This document shows, piece after piece, positions 37,701-52,700 of a stretch of DNA of 64,000 nucleotides. The DNA is from Dasyornis broadbenti. Lineage: Eukaryota; Chordata; Aves; Passeriformes; Dasyornithidae. The translations under genes were made by a program, and so were the position numbers. The stretch is from assembly GCA_013397935.1 (NCBI GenBank), contig VZRN01000791.1, forward strand, positions 248,001-312,000, written 5' to 3'. The first letter of the stretch is position 1. Each line of letters begins with the position of its first letter. The notes beneath the pieces were generated by a model. The model had not been told where the DNA came from, searched no databases, and saw only the letters and a list, made by a program, of their open reading frames with translations.

Positions 37701-40700
37701 TACTAACAAGCAAGCCTTCTGTCCTTTTCCCTTTTGGTAGAAGTTTTATTAGGAAAAGACAGCAAATGTAGTAATGCTACATTCTTCTAATAGTAGCCTA
37801 ATCAGTAATGTTGAAATTCTTTCCTTTTATTTCTTATTCCTGAGCTTGCTCCATACCTGGGAAGAGATGTTGAGCAGTAACAAACCAGAGAATTAAATGA
37901 TCTGCCAGAAAATAAGACTGTGAATAATTTTTTGTACTATTCATGAAATACTTTTAGTATTGTCATATCTACAGGTAAAAGAGAGAAAAGGCAATACAAA
38001 TTTGGGAGTAGGATGGAACAGTTATATAATTCCTAAACTACAAAACATTCTGATAAAACTTCATAAGCTCTTTATGTTGCTGAAAACTCCAAGTACTACC
38101 CAAGAAGTGAGGGAGTAACACTCCGGAAAGAGATAAGAGAAAGTGACACTGGAGGAAAGAACTGGAATGTGCTGAAAATTTATAACATTTAAACAAAATT
38201 TATAAAATTGTTCGTAACAGTTTTGCTGAACAATAATGAGAAGTTTCATTGAAACAAAACATCCCTCCCATGATACTTAATGAAGTGCATTAAAAGAATA
38301 CAACATCAACCAGGAATCAGATTCTTTCTTGAAAACTTTATCTCAGCTTTCACATCTAAGCAGTGACATTGGCTAAAAGAAGACATTTTAAGTATGTGGA
38401 ACACCAGATTTCTTTTTTTTTTTTTTTAATGCCTAGGAGAATGGTTTGTTTTGAGTTAAAATTTGTATCAGAATGTATAATAAGAGTGGTTAATGTATAA
38501 TAAGAATGTATAATAATTGGTGGTTTTAATCACGGAGCAATTTGAATAACAAATGGAGGCATTTGATGTGTAGTAAGTCCTGAATTCATGTAAGAAACCC
38601 CAACCATATGCATAGTAAAAACTGAAGAAAACTTGGAAATCATCTTTCTGTTTATAGCCTCTACTAATTCTAAGGGCCTGGTAGAATACTTTACCAGCCA
38701 ACTAACTGAAGGTGCTCAATGATTTTTTTCTGCAAAATAAAAATTGCAAGATTCTATTTTTCCAGCTGCTTATTTTCTCAAGAACCTTTCAGTTTGCATC
38801 TATTTGCACCATTCCATACAGAAGCACAACATGATCGCATCAAAAATGGTATAGATAAAAAGAATTAGGACCTCGGAATTTTTTTTCCTTACTTTCCAGT
38901 TTTTCGCTCAGCCAACTCAGAGTTTTATTCGTCATTGTTTTTTTAAAGTCTCATACTGTAGATAAGAATTTAAGTACTTAAAGTTCAGAAAGCTTAGGCA
39001 ACTGTACAATATTCATGTTCATGCAGTAAAGGCTGGATCAGGATTTCTAACGTGGAACCACTAACCTGCAGGCAAAGAATGATCATGACTTTTTTATACC
39101 ATTTTAAATTCTGATTTTAAAGGTATAAAAATTGTTATTAGCTAATTTGGGGACAAGAGACATTTTGAGCTTTATTGACGGTGGGTCCTTGACACCACAT
39201 TCTGTCAGAGAGAGGAAAAAATGGCAATATGTCACTGAAATTTTTAATCACACTAGGATCTAAACTTTTTAGATCAATACTTGATTTTAATATCCTACTT
39301 GTGACCTACAAGACTAGTATAAAATTTGCCCTTTTTCCCCCCTAAGACTTGAGACTTATTCTCTTAATTCCAGCCATTCCTATCTTTTTAAGGGGCAAAG
39401 TTCAGCAGGAATGTCACAGACTTCAGTTGCCATGTCCCCTGCTGAGTCTCCTTGTCACAATCCATTAGTAATTCTGAATGGTGAAAGTTTGAAGGTACTG
39501 TTTCAGAACACATTTAAAGCTAAGGAGATAAATTCCACCTGTATTTAAAAGAAGGTTCTCTTCCTGAGAAGCACAAAGAAAATATGATGCCAAACAGACT
39601 CAAAAAGCTGAAAAGACACACTATACATTGGACAAAAAGAGAATCAAAGTATGTCCATATAGCTGCCAGTTCACATATTTTCCAGTACCACATTGCTTCT
39701 AAAATGTATTACAAAAATGTGAAAGGCTAAGATTTTCAAAGCTGACTGGGAATTTCAGTCACACAATTCTCCTTAAATTTGAAAGAGTTGTGGGGGTTGA
39801 ATCTCCAATGTAAGGGGAAAAAAAGACCAACTGCAGAAATGTATCCAAACGGAAAAAATACCCAGCTCTGACCCAAGAGAGATACAATGATGTAAACTTC
39901 ATAGGTTTATATCTGTAGTGGTGGCCAAATGAAACAAAGCATGGGTAATCCAAACTCGAACAGGCCAAGACTTTACAAGTTGGGCAAGATCATCATTACA
40001 AACACCGAATCCAGTTAATTCTGGAAAAATCAGAGATTTTGTAAATAAATTTCTTTCAAGGCTGCTAAATGACCTTACCGAGCAAGAGGTTTTATATTAT
40101 GACCATGAGGTGGTTGTGAGCTCAGTATTATAGGATGCGAAGAAGGAATTTTGTAATCATCATCATCATCTGGGTGTTCCCTTGATTTATCAGACAAAGA
40201 ATTTGCTGAAGGACCAGGGCACCTAAGGAGATGAGAAAAATATTGGTTTTTCTTTAGTGGTTATGTACTTTACCTCAGATAATACAGAGAATACTCTTCT
40301 TTAGCCCAAACATCCTTAACATGTCTGCTACATATAAGGAGACAAAAGCACCATGACAAACAAACTGGTAAGATTGCTGGCTTTTTGTCACCAAGAATGC
40401 TTAGAGAAAAGGGCAGCTGCCCTTCTAACAGTCAAACAGCTACTTTAAGCAAGCACAACGGTGGCAGAGAATTGCAAAGAATAAGCGTGCTAAATAGTCA
40501 CTTGCAAGACTCAAGCTGTTTGCACTTTTGTTATTTTGTTAATAACAAAATTTTGTTAACAAGATGGGAGAGACAGTAAGAGGAGCCTTTTGGTGCTACT
40601 TTTCCCTCAACTACCTCAAAGCAATTAAATATTCCTAACATATTTACAGACTACAAAAGGTGCTTGGAATTGGATGCCTGATTACATACTCAAAAATGGA

Positions 40701-43700
40701 TGCTCCCTCATGCAAAATACCACTATAGTTTATAGTTCTTCTGAGACAAAGAGTCTGTTACTGATGTAGCAAAACGGGATCTACTCACTGGAATGAAATA
40801 AATACTGCTTAACTTGAAAATTTTGAAGTTTTGGGGAAGAATGGTTCTGTATCTTTGACATAAGAGTTTTAGATATTTTTTCAAAAATAAAATAGCAATT
40901 TGATCAAAACTGCTAAAAAGTCTGATATAATTACAGAAGTCCAATTAAAAATAACTATTTTCACATGTCAGGTCAAAAATATAGGGGCTGATTGGAAAAT
41001 AAAGATCAGATGTTCAGTTAGCAAGAGTCCAATATTCCATTATTGAAGTACCATTTATAATAACTATTTCAGTAAAATGAAAATAAATCAGTACTGTTTC
41101 CAGGAAAAAGAAACCCAAAACCTCCAGTGCTTTTCTATTAATGTAACTTTTTAAAGAAAAAAAAAGTCATAATTTGCAACATTATATTTGGTAAAAACTG
41201 ATCAAACAAGTTAAGTAGGGACACTTCAGAATTGTGAAGTTTCAAGCAAGGGTCATTTTGCCTCCTTGTTATTTAGACTAAGACATTTCACACATGATCA
41301 ACGTATCTTTCAGTCAAATGTTTGGAATTACAGACTGATGATAATAACTAGAAAGAAGGGAATGCCTTGGAGCTATACAAAACAAACCAGCGCTCAATCC
41401 TCAACACTGCACAAACTGGAGAGTACAAAAAAAATGAGCAACTTGCCCAGATTAATTGGAGTAGCGCAGTTGTGAAAAGCAGAGTATTTTGAATCAAGTA
41501 CAGTTCAACATTTATGCGTGTTGAGTGCAGTCAATTTGACAGAAGGAAAAGACTGTAAAAATATTCTCTCTGACATTTCCAATTAAATAATGATAGATTT
41601 GAGTTACTTTTTTGAAAGCAATTGTTGTGGTTGGTGGAAATTGCTATTTTTAAAGACTTTTTTTTCCTTCCTCCCCAGTTTTTCCACCTCACACAATATT
41701 ATAGATTACCAGGGTATTTCCGAGTGGTAACAAAAACTTAATTTTAAATAAATTAAAACTAGATATATTAGTGTTTAAAGAAAGAACATACAACAATCAA
41801 TTTTTATTTTTAAGTAATTCCATTTGACATTTTAGTAATTAGATAATTTGAACTTCTTACTCCCAACATTATGTATTGATAATTTTACATTTTAAAAATC
41901 AAAATCTAAAATTGCCTGTGTAATTTTTAAATGGTGTAAGTACAAAGCCAAAACAGAAATGAAAGTTAATTTTTTCCTCAAAAATCAATGGAGTTTGATT
42001 TTAGCAAATGAAGATTTTTCCGTCTTCCTGGAATTCATAAGTTTTCTATTCAGAAGACTTCAGTTAATGAAAGCATTTCTTTTGACCAAGCTGAAGTCAC
42101 ACTTTCTAGCTTTGGATTGGTCTGACATGGATTTTGTGCCTGTACATACTGTTACAATTATCATGACTTTCCAGTGAATACTGTATGCTCTGGGTATACA
42201 CTGTACTTTGGTTCTAAGCTACATTTGCAAATATCTGAGTAAAAAAATGGGATTCTTATGAAGGAGGAGGTTTCTCCATGCTGTGAAATACAAAAATAAA
42301 ACTATTTCCCTCTTCAGAGTTCCATTTGCCTCGGAATATGCAAACTTTCCTATTTTCTCTATCAGAGTTACTGCTCTCCCTTTCTGACTGACAAGAGTGT
42401 AGAACATTCCAGGATTTGCATATTTTTATGAAATAAGTAGACTAGAAGGGGACTGATTACATGAGGTATCCAGCTGGTGCTCCTGTGAGACCCTACATCC
42501 ATCAGGTTACATCCCAGCATTCCATTACACGTATGTCTGGATAACATTCTAAAATTTGCTTCTGAACTGAAAGTAAGCGTGGAGAACGCCACCTTAGCAA
42601 TTGCTCCACCTGCAAACACATTTCTGAATAAAAAAATCAGTGCTCCACTGCACCATAACTGTAGTGCTCAGGAAGAAAAAACCCAACATATTAATAAAAT
42701 GCTGAAATATATTTCTCTTCTATATTAAACGTAACTGAACGAAAACTGAATGGGTACAGAATAATGAGAAAATTCTCATAATTAATATGAACTGACTGTC
42801 CAATTATTTTACTTAACCGTAAGAATCAGAAGCGGAACATTGGAAAGAAGTTGTAGGATAGCATCATTGTGATATGCTCCAATCTCATTACAAAACAGAA
42901 AAAAAGACAAACTGAATTATAGGACTTCCAAGTTTTTGACTTTCAATATATCTTGTTCTGTACAAAATTCTGTGTCATTCAGAGTCTGAATATACTTTCT
43001 ATGACAGCAACATCTTTATTTAAAAAATGAAGTTATTTTATTGGAAGACTAAGAGTAGTCTGCTGCTCTTGGAAATTTTTGTCATTTGTGACAAACTCTT
43101 TTTTGTCTTGTTACTCTTGTTACTATTTTTTCCTTTCTTTGAAATGACAAAACTTCTCACATTCTGAAATTCAGAAAAGTTGATCATATTTAAAATTATA
43201 TAAAATGGTTTTGGTTGTTTGCATTTTAGCCACAACAAATAAGAGATGATGGTGTGAACCCTGGATAAAGAAAGCTCTATGCACTGAAAGGCCAGAAAGC
43301 CTGACTAGATTAGGGGCAGAACGCTGACAGAACACATATTTTAGCCCTAGCACTTTCCCTAGAATCTATCATCTCCTGTGATAAATAACTCTGATCACAC
43401 TTTCCTATAATAATAGAAGAAAAACCAGACAGTATGATCCCACTGCCAAACGCCTGTGAGCAAGTTCTGCCACAATTTAGCCTTTCTTCCTATACAAACA
43501 TGCTATGTTCAATTAACATTAGAACTTAATCAACACCATTTACGTTTCCTTTGTAGAGGCACATTAAAATTCATGGAAAGCATATCAAGTTGTATTTGTT
43601 AATTTCTTTCTTTTTCCCATTTTTATTTAAGCACCAGAGTTGGTGCTATTATCTAACATTAATTAACGCTTTTCTTTTATAGATAAAGTTAACTTACTTT

Positions 43701-46700
43701 ATACTAGGGATGATGGAGCCAGCTGGAAGAGGGGGTGAAAGCCGTGGAGGGACACCATATTCTTCATTTATCAGATGGCCATTTGGAAAAACCTAAAAAT
43801 CACACAAGTGTTACAATTGGTATGTTCTTCTTCCACCATGGATATTAATCAATTAGGTATTGCAAAACAGACTTCAAGAAGCCTGTGAGTGAAGGTTTTC
43901 CCAGGAGTTCACACCACAGAGCTGTTATCTCTGAAGTGACTCTCATGCCTGATTCAGCTCACCCCATTTTGGAGCTGCAGAACATATCAGTTTAAAACTT
44001 CACAAAAAGAAGTAGTTTCACATGACAGTTACTTCATAGACCACTCAGTTACAGCTGAACTGCTTGGGGGGAAATTAAGATTTCAAGATTGCAAAGTGAG
44101 AGAGATGAAGAAAATGGGAAAGCAACAGCATGCTAAACATATTAATTATTTAAGCTGTGATACAGTGCCTGCCAGAATCCATCCCCTACCCACAGGATTG
44201 TCTTCCCAATTCTTGGTTTCGATCAATAGCAAAAAGTTTATATTACAATTGATATTTGAATCAGGGAAGAAAATTCATTCCATGTTTCCCTCATCAATGT
44301 GAATATAGCCTGAAATGGTAATTCAGGTTTGCTCCCTTTAATCAAATGGTTTAGATCTACAACTTGAAGACAACAGTTCAAACAGTACTTGGTTAAATGT
44401 ATGTATATGTAACTTCTCCAGATTACAATGACACTTGCACATTGATTGGTTACTCTAATTTGAAAAGTATTCATTCCATCAGCTTCAGTACTGTGCGAGA
44501 CCACAACAAGAATGCTACATGAAGGAACAGTTGAAGATATAAACCCAGTATCCTTTTAAAATCAGATGCAAACCTGCAGCATTTTTAACAACAGCCTAAT
44601 TCTAAGTAAAACTTTGGTGCTTTGCCTCAATGCTGATAAAAGCATTATATAATGTTAACTTAATTATATATAACACCATAGATGACTTAAGCATCCTTCA
44701 TCACATGTCAACGCCCCTTATGCATACTAATTGAATTTCAGTAATTTTTATATATATATATGTAAATATATACATATATAAATAACTGGAGATAGGTTAA
44801 ATAGCTTGTGGTCTTGGGAAAAGCAAATAGATTTAAAAAACGGTTTCTGACTACCATGACTTTACCACAAATCCATCCGTCTTAGCACAAGCTATATAGT
44901 CTTCAAGCAAAAAAAGAAAGCAGCTTTGAGTTAATAACCTCTATGAATAAATTAGTGAGCTGCTTTGATAAAACTGATTAGAGCAGAACTAGGAATTTTT
45001 TCTTAGGACATCACTATTTGATCTCTTTTCAAAGCTAAGCCTGATCAGCTGTAAATGGCTTTGCAGGCACCTGAAGCTGCTTAATGCCAGAATTCACCTC
45101 ATCTACAACAGAGCTAACTGGAGTATCTACTATTCCACCAGCAAATGCATATACAGTTTTGTCATATGACACTTCCAAAGCGGACTTGAGATGTTATATT
45201 ATTATAGTATACAGTGATACATTGTTATCATGGATAATTTGCTAGAAGACTATAGCAAATCTAGAATATTCTCTCCAAGATATCTTTTGAAGGTCTTATG
45301 TGAAAATTGCAACTCAGACCCTCATGTAGTGTTGCTTTACAAACTACAGTATTTAACAAATCACTTCATTATGAGCAGCTTATTATTAAGTATCAACAGA
45401 AGAGATTCAGACACCACAAATCAACAATGGCCAACATAAACAGTGTGTCAGCCAGTGCAAGAAAATGTTGCAGTAGGGTGTCAATTTAGGATTCAACACC
45501 CAGTTAATTTGAAATACCTTGGCACCTTCTGCAGGCAGTTCGTGCCGTCTGTGTTTCCTCATAAATCCCTGCTCAGAAGTTATGCGGTTGTGCCTCCCAT
45601 TTACGTTTGAAACAGCAGTCAGTCCTGGTTTGGGGGAAGCATCGCCCCCGCCACGGCACCCCACCAACTGACTGGTCCCAAAGACATCCCTGGGACACCA
45701 TCCCTCGAGAGGCATGGGCTGGTCCCTGGCGGGCAGGCTCTCGGGGTGGTGCAGGTGCCTGCCGAGCCTCGTGTCTGGTGGGATGGGAGGAGGCCTCTCA
45801 GGCGGCGGTGGCGGAGGGTCGCGCAGGGGAGGCGGTGGTGCTGGCAAAGGCTTGTCTTGTTTCCTCACCATGCAGGGAGAAGACTGAACAACACAGGAAG
45901 TTACAGAAGAGAAGTTACATAGAGGCATGAATGTTGCTTATGACCAAGTACGGCTTTATCATTTCTGACTGAGAAATTTTCTTGGCACCAAAGCAGTACC
46001 TGCCAGTAGGTTAAATGTAGGTCTTGCCTGCACTCTACAGACAACCTGGTCCTTCTTCTGAAAGCACACACCCCATTTCTGCCGTTGCATGAATAACCCA
46101 AGCAAGGAGTGGAAACAAGGACAACTAACTGAGGCAGATTTATTTGACCCATAATATTTTCCAGTATCCTTTGCTTTGATCATTTGAATCATTTACTCAT
46201 CTGCTGAAATGAATTCTGTAGGATGTTTGGAAAAAGCAGACTTCCTGATACTGAAAAAATCCGAAAAACCACATCCCAGAGGAATGACTTGGTGACAGCA
46301 AATGGGCACAAAAAGAAATGATTAGAGAGCAAGGGGAAGAAGAAACAATTATTTCATTTTTAATTATATACCTAGGGATAACTCCAATCTTTACATGACA
46401 TGCACTGTTAGATGTGCCAAATCTGTTTGAACTGCAGTTCAGTTTTTCAGGCAACAGACTAATTTGTTTGTAGTTTTACTTGCAATTAGCTTATCTGCAA
46501 ACAACATTTGCCAGAATACTTGCTTTCTAAGAATTGAATTATACCATAAATGGTTAAATGTGGCCTAAAATTATGTATGCTAATACTAAAAAGCGGAAAC
46601 CCAAGTTACCAGGAAAAAAACTTGTAGCTGCACAAACCTGAGTGCAAATCTGACAAAACCAAAACATTTTAATTATGGCTGAATTCCTATTGGCAATTTA

Positions 46701-49700
46701 CAAAGTAACAGTTGGACCAGGTCCTTACAAATGTTTTATCTCCAGCTACCATAAGAAACATAGGGAAGATTATTTCCCTGGAATGTCTAATTTTCTTGGA
46801 CTTCAGTAAACCTGCATATTATTACCACTTAAATAAATGAAGGTCACAGAAGTTTTAAAGTAATAATAGCATTTGCTTTCACTTCACTGGCTAGCCCAGC
46901 ACTATTCTTCAAGGAGTACCTCAGCATATGACTTGAATTGAAAATAGTTATTCTACCTATATGTCTATGCATATAAAAAGGGCAGTAAAATAAATAAAGA
47001 AGTGTTTAACTCACATGCTAGTCCAGAAAAATAGTCATTTTCACTGTCAACACAGGAAAATAATACCCTGGTCCATATTTTTTGTTATAGCTTATAGTTA
47101 TAAATTATAGTTACAGTTTTTAACTTGAGAAAAATAGAAAAAGTTGGTTTTTTTTTTTCCCTGAAGGAGTAGTTTTGGGGGGACTAAATCTTTTTTTTTC
47201 TTAGATGTCATTTTTTTTAAGAGTATGAAATTATTCTTTGTTGCCCCCCTCCTGTTTCCGTTGTACCCCACAAATTTTATTTCTTCCAGGAAAAGTTTCA
47301 CATAAAAAAACGACTTTCAAAAATTAAAGCAGCATTAATGGTATTCCTGGTTTACTTTTTTTTTTTTAAGCCATGAATTCTGCAAAAAAACCTTGTTGTA
47401 AAACTAATTTTTAATGGATGTGGCATATGTTTTTTGTTTATCCTCAATGTATTATAAAATCCTTTGCATAACATAAGGAGTTATCAAAGAAGATTAAAGA
47501 AACTACTCAAACTTCTGTTTTTTCTTCTAAATTATAAAGCACTAAAATCTTAAAAAAAATATTTTGATTTTCAAGCTTAAAGTGAAAACCTGACATAAGA
47601 AACAAGGTACTTCAAACTGGATTATTATGACCACAAAGGTTTCAAGCCATATTTTGAACTTGACTTTGAATTAATCACATAAAATTGAAAAATTTAAATC
47701 TAACTCACTCTGTCCATACAGCAATTATAACAAAACAATCAACTTGTAATAGAGAGCAACAAACAGTATTTGTTCTCTTTCATGCTTATCCACTCAAAAA
47801 ATTGTGGACTCTTTAGTATCATTAGTTTTACAAAACACACTATAAAATCTTATTGGCTATAGAGTCATTATTATTTCCCTTGAAATTTGAGTTCTATTAT
47901 ATGTCATTTAAGTTTTTGAAAGCAGTGTATCTGTACATATTTTTCTTGTAAGAACATTGTGGAAATTGAACATAAATCATCATGAAAGGAAAACATATAA
48001 TTTTAATGAGATAATGACCTTTAATTCTATTTTCAGGAAACTATAGTTTCTATTTATTTTCATTAATCAGAGTTTGTTACAGAACTCATCCATTACTGAA
48101 ATGTCTTTAAAATTCTAACAATAACCAAGTACAATATAATCATCAGACAGACTGAAGTCACATTTGACAAACACATGCAGCCAGAAATATTTTACTATGT
48201 AAGATATTATGGAAAGAGAAGAGATTTCAACAGTCTAATCTATAGTTTCTTTAAACTAGAAGGACTTAAAGTTCTTTTGGACAGAGCTAAATCCTGAAAA
48301 AGCAAAATCCATGAAAAGCTTTGAAAGAGTCCACCATATAAAGAAACCAAGAAAGCTCACCTTGGAAATAATCAAATACAATTTCTCAAAATTCTTATAT
48401 CCAGAAATAACGGTTCAGTAACACTTACCTTTGGTGACCCAGTTGGGCTGGCACAGGGTGACCGTGCTACTCCCTTCTGAATCAGATCCAGACGGGGCGG
48501 TACAGGTGGAAGACTAAGATGTGGGATTTGCAGGGGGTCTGGAAGTGGTTTTCTTCTTTGTGCAAGAGGGGAAGATCCTGGGGAAGTCACCGGTGAGTTC
48601 TGCCTCTCATTGCACTTCAAGATAGAAAAGAAAAAAAAAATTATGTTTTACGTCAAGTATACAACTTCTATTCCACAACTAAAACATTTGATACTTATCA
48701 GATACTTACTAATAATCAATTATAATAGCCATTTTTCATAACGGACATGTGTACCACAGAGCTCATCTTATAGTTACTGAAAAAGAAGTCTACAAGTCAT
48801 TCTACCTCAAAACTAAGACCCATGCTAACTTATGATGAGAATAAAACCATATATATTTTAGAAATTTGTATAAAAACCAATCATTGCCAAATAAGAGGAA
48901 AAAAATCCTAAACATAAATTCTGCTGTAGCATTACTACCATTGATAATCTTTTTATTAATAGAGACTACTCAGTCTAAAGTTCTATAAATTATTTTTAAA
49001 AGCTAGACATCTATGATATTGCTTGTTAACTACAGCCCATTTTCAAATCATACTTCCACACAAAATAGACTGTATGTCTTCTGAAAACCTACCAATCAAA
49101 ATCATCAGCAAGACAGTAGGCAAAGAAGTGAAATCAGAAAAAAAATGAGGAAGTAATTATAAAAATAATTTTAGAACAATTTTATAATTTTAGCAAATAC
49201 TGAACTAATAACATACTTAACATCCCCCTTCAGTGACAAATTACAACTTTTTTTTTTCTTGATTTGTCCTTTCAAATTCATCAGAATGAAAGATTTCAAC
49301 CCTCAATATACAGCTCCACCCAATTTTGCAACTACTTCCTGCCCCTCATCTGTCTCAGTTTTAACAAACACAGCTCAGTTGTTTGCATAGATCAGTTCAG
49401 GTTATTTCTATGAACTCGTATAAATTTCAATGCACTATAATAAATCTGGATGTTTTTGCTGTTGTGTGCTTTCCCTGAGAGCAGACACAAGTAACTGGAA
49501 GACATTCCTACCAAGGATCAGCCACTTGGACCACTTGTGCACTGAGGCAACCCACTGTTCTCACACTACAGCTTGCCTAGAGAGGCAAAAAATGCATCCA
49601 TCTTTAGGCTAAATCACTTCAATAAAAACTTCCCCTCCTCATTGTAAGCTTTTTCTCATGAATGCTGAACATCTATATCCCATAGTGATAACTGGGATGA

Positions 49701-52700
49701 GACTTAAAAGTTCTTTGACAAGGTAAACAAGTAAACAACATTACCTTTCTTCAAATACAGTGATTATATTAAAGAAACTGGAAAGTCATAAATTCAAAAG
49801 CAGATTGAGGAAAAGGATCTAGTGCACTGACTTCTGACTCAATGCTCTGTCCTACAGCTTAGTTTAATATCCTGTTCTATACAACTGGGATTGCTACCAC
49901 ATTTCCTTCAAAAACAGGAGCCACAATAGTATTACTTTTGACAGTGCACAAAAATGCAGGAAGAGGGCTGAAGAGGTGTTGAAAGCTATAAGGGTAATGT
50001 GCAACTCCATCATCAGGATGATTTTTTTGTTGCTATTTAGAGTCTTCCCACTTTGTCTACATAAACATTCAGATTCAAGAGACAGAGCAATTTAAGATTT
50101 GTGGTCTTCATGGCTACCAAAAGTTTCCCAGTTTCACCCTTCAGTGAAGAGGTGGTCACAATATTTGTATTAAATGCCTTGAATATAGTCTTTAAACTTT
50201 ATTTCCTTTAATTGGTGAATAACCCTGTCCTTACTGGAAGACCATAAAGATAAGCACATGAATTACCAAAGCATTTAGCCTCTCAACATTAAGGAAAGTT
50301 GAATAACTAAGCAAGATATGTAACTTGCAAGCATGCCTGAGCAACTGTAATTATAGAATTACTATAAACTGAATGTCAATTCATTTTCCTTATCAGAAGG
50401 CATCTGTCAGTTAAACAGCACAATAAACACTGTACCATTTAATAGCATTAGTTTTCAAAGTTTAGTTGTAACTCCATAAAGCAATCCTGAAAGCCAAGAA
50501 CCATGCAATACATTATACTCAAAGGATTGACTTCAGCAGACAGAAAATGAATTTATTTCCCAAATTATCTGAAATAGAACCAAATAAGCAGGTCACACCT
50601 CCAAAAAGATGCAATTATTTTAAATAAATGAAAATTCTGTAGTTAAGTTTCAACATTTGATGGTGTTGCACAACATAATGCATTTCAGTCATCACGGAAT
50701 TGTTCCAGAAGAACAATCATATATGTGACAGGAGTAGGAAACAAAGAGTGAGAAAGATAGGAAATACTGAAAAACCATTACTGGACAGGAAACATTAGTT
50801 TGGAATTTCAGATGTTCTAATTGTCGGATCATCACATTAATTAATGCAATTTCCTGAGAGAACAACCTGACAATCTCAAATGTAACACTGCATGGAGTTG
50901 TACAAATGCCAGCTAAGTGAACAGCACTGTACTGATATCATTTTAAGACGATTCATCTATGTTTCTATCTTGCAACCATCTCTTACACAGTTCTGCTCTA
51001 AAGAATCATTAGGCAAAATGATACCCTCTTCCCTCAGTGTGTCCACTGGTCCCATCCATGTCAGACTTCTTTTCTCCTGCTGCAACAACAGTCTAGCTCC
51101 AGCAGAGACAAAAATCACAGAATATTCACACTTAAAACCCATTCATTTAAAAGTTCAAGATTCTTAAACCCTGACATGCTTTTAAACCCAATGAAGCAAG
51201 CAATTCAATTTATGTGATAAACTTCTAGTTCCATATATTTGCAATATTTGGCTACCTCTATCACATTCCATGGACAATAAACCACAACTAACAAAAGTAA
51301 ATGGAAAATTTTCAAGATAGTAAGTGTGTGAAAAGACTTGAATTTAAGTTTACATCCATCCCTTGTTATGTCTTGTTTCAAAATAGCAAAGTAGTCTTTC
51401 AGTCCCCTGGAGTACTATGCTATACTACAGCCACAGTGCTAACAGAACATGCAGTGGCCCCAGACATTTCAAATAGGGAATTGATTATGGCCAACAGGTT
51501 AAAGAGTAACATATCAGGCACAATAAAATTTAAAAAGGAAAATAGCTGCAAGCAAAAGCAGCCCTACAAGGAAGCTTAATCCATATCACTGCTTCATGCT
51601 GAAGTTACACTAAAAGCTTTGCTGGGACAAACTAATAATTCCTTGTTGGGATCCACTGATACTAAAAATAAAACAAAACCAAATATTCCATAGCAACAAA
51701 TAAGTTTTTTATCAGCATTCAATATCAGATTTTCATCATATTCCCATTACTGCGTAAAAATCCCATACTTTTCAGTCCACCCCAATCCAACCTGTCGAGC
51801 TGCATCATTTGACGTGTGTTGACAGCTAGACGAACAAGATGGCTGCATCTCATGTGGATACCAGGGCATTAACAGATATACTAATATCTACTCTTTTTAG
51901 CACACTCTCCAATAACTTCTCTGGTTGTCACCTACTGGGGATTTCTGTGTGTTTTCCATACACTGGGAAAAAAAATGTGCAATGAGAGAATACAAGTGAC
52001 AAAAAGCTAAAACAAGCAAGTGATCAAGACACAAACTAACTCAAATGAACTGGCAGTGACAGAAGACAGACCTTCAGTGTACAAAAGAGCTCTGCTGCAC
52101 TATCCAGAGACCTGTGCAACAAAGATGCAATTAAGGAGAAGAACACAGACTCCTTTGTAACAACATGGACTTCATCTGGTGGCGTGACTGCTGCCAAGGG
52201 AAAAGCAGCTGTAACTTACTTTGCAGTTGTACTGCAGAAGGGATCACACTTGTATTATTCCATCAGATGTATTTATTACTGGGATATACTGGTATCAGTT
52301 TGCCCCTAGCAGTTGTCAATTCAAGAAAAAGCCTGCTTCCAACACTGATTACAATTTCTAATCAAGGCTTTTTCTGATGGAAATATTAACAGTCAGGCTA
52401 TTGAATCAAAGAGTTTAAGCTTCCAATACTTTTATACCAGATAGGCACATATGACAAGCATACTCAACATAAATCCTAACAAGTGACTCACTGAGGAGTC
52501 CTGCCTGTTAATGTCCTTGGAGCAAACTCAAATTGCATATGACATCTAAGAAGGTCCAAGCAGACCTACACCAGAAGTAGTTCTCTAAAGTTTCATTATT
52601 TATCATCAGGTAAGAGTAACTCACATATTTGTTATGTCTTGTTAAGATAAGCTGTGACCTAGGCAGATCAGTATTATCTGGACTTAAAAACTTATATGAG

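Larger units (their letters stand above)
36008..40078 (-). other. CBLB: CBLB intron (4.1 kb)
   Basis: Phase 2 intron, GTAAGG to GTCTTCAG. Contains a 46-base-period tandem duplication at 36448-36530, a T-tract at 38413-38427 and three copies of aatgtataataa at 38472-38516. Confidence 0.9.

Noticed and set aside
44746..44782. Possible microRNA-like hairpin
   Set aside because: The fold-back is pure AT alternation with no distinct arm or loop; simple repeat is the better explanation.
45607..45930. 107-codon plus-strand frame
   Set aside because: It lies antisense to the GC-rich proline exon of CBLB; polyproline codons suppress stops on the opposite strand. No protein family resemblance.
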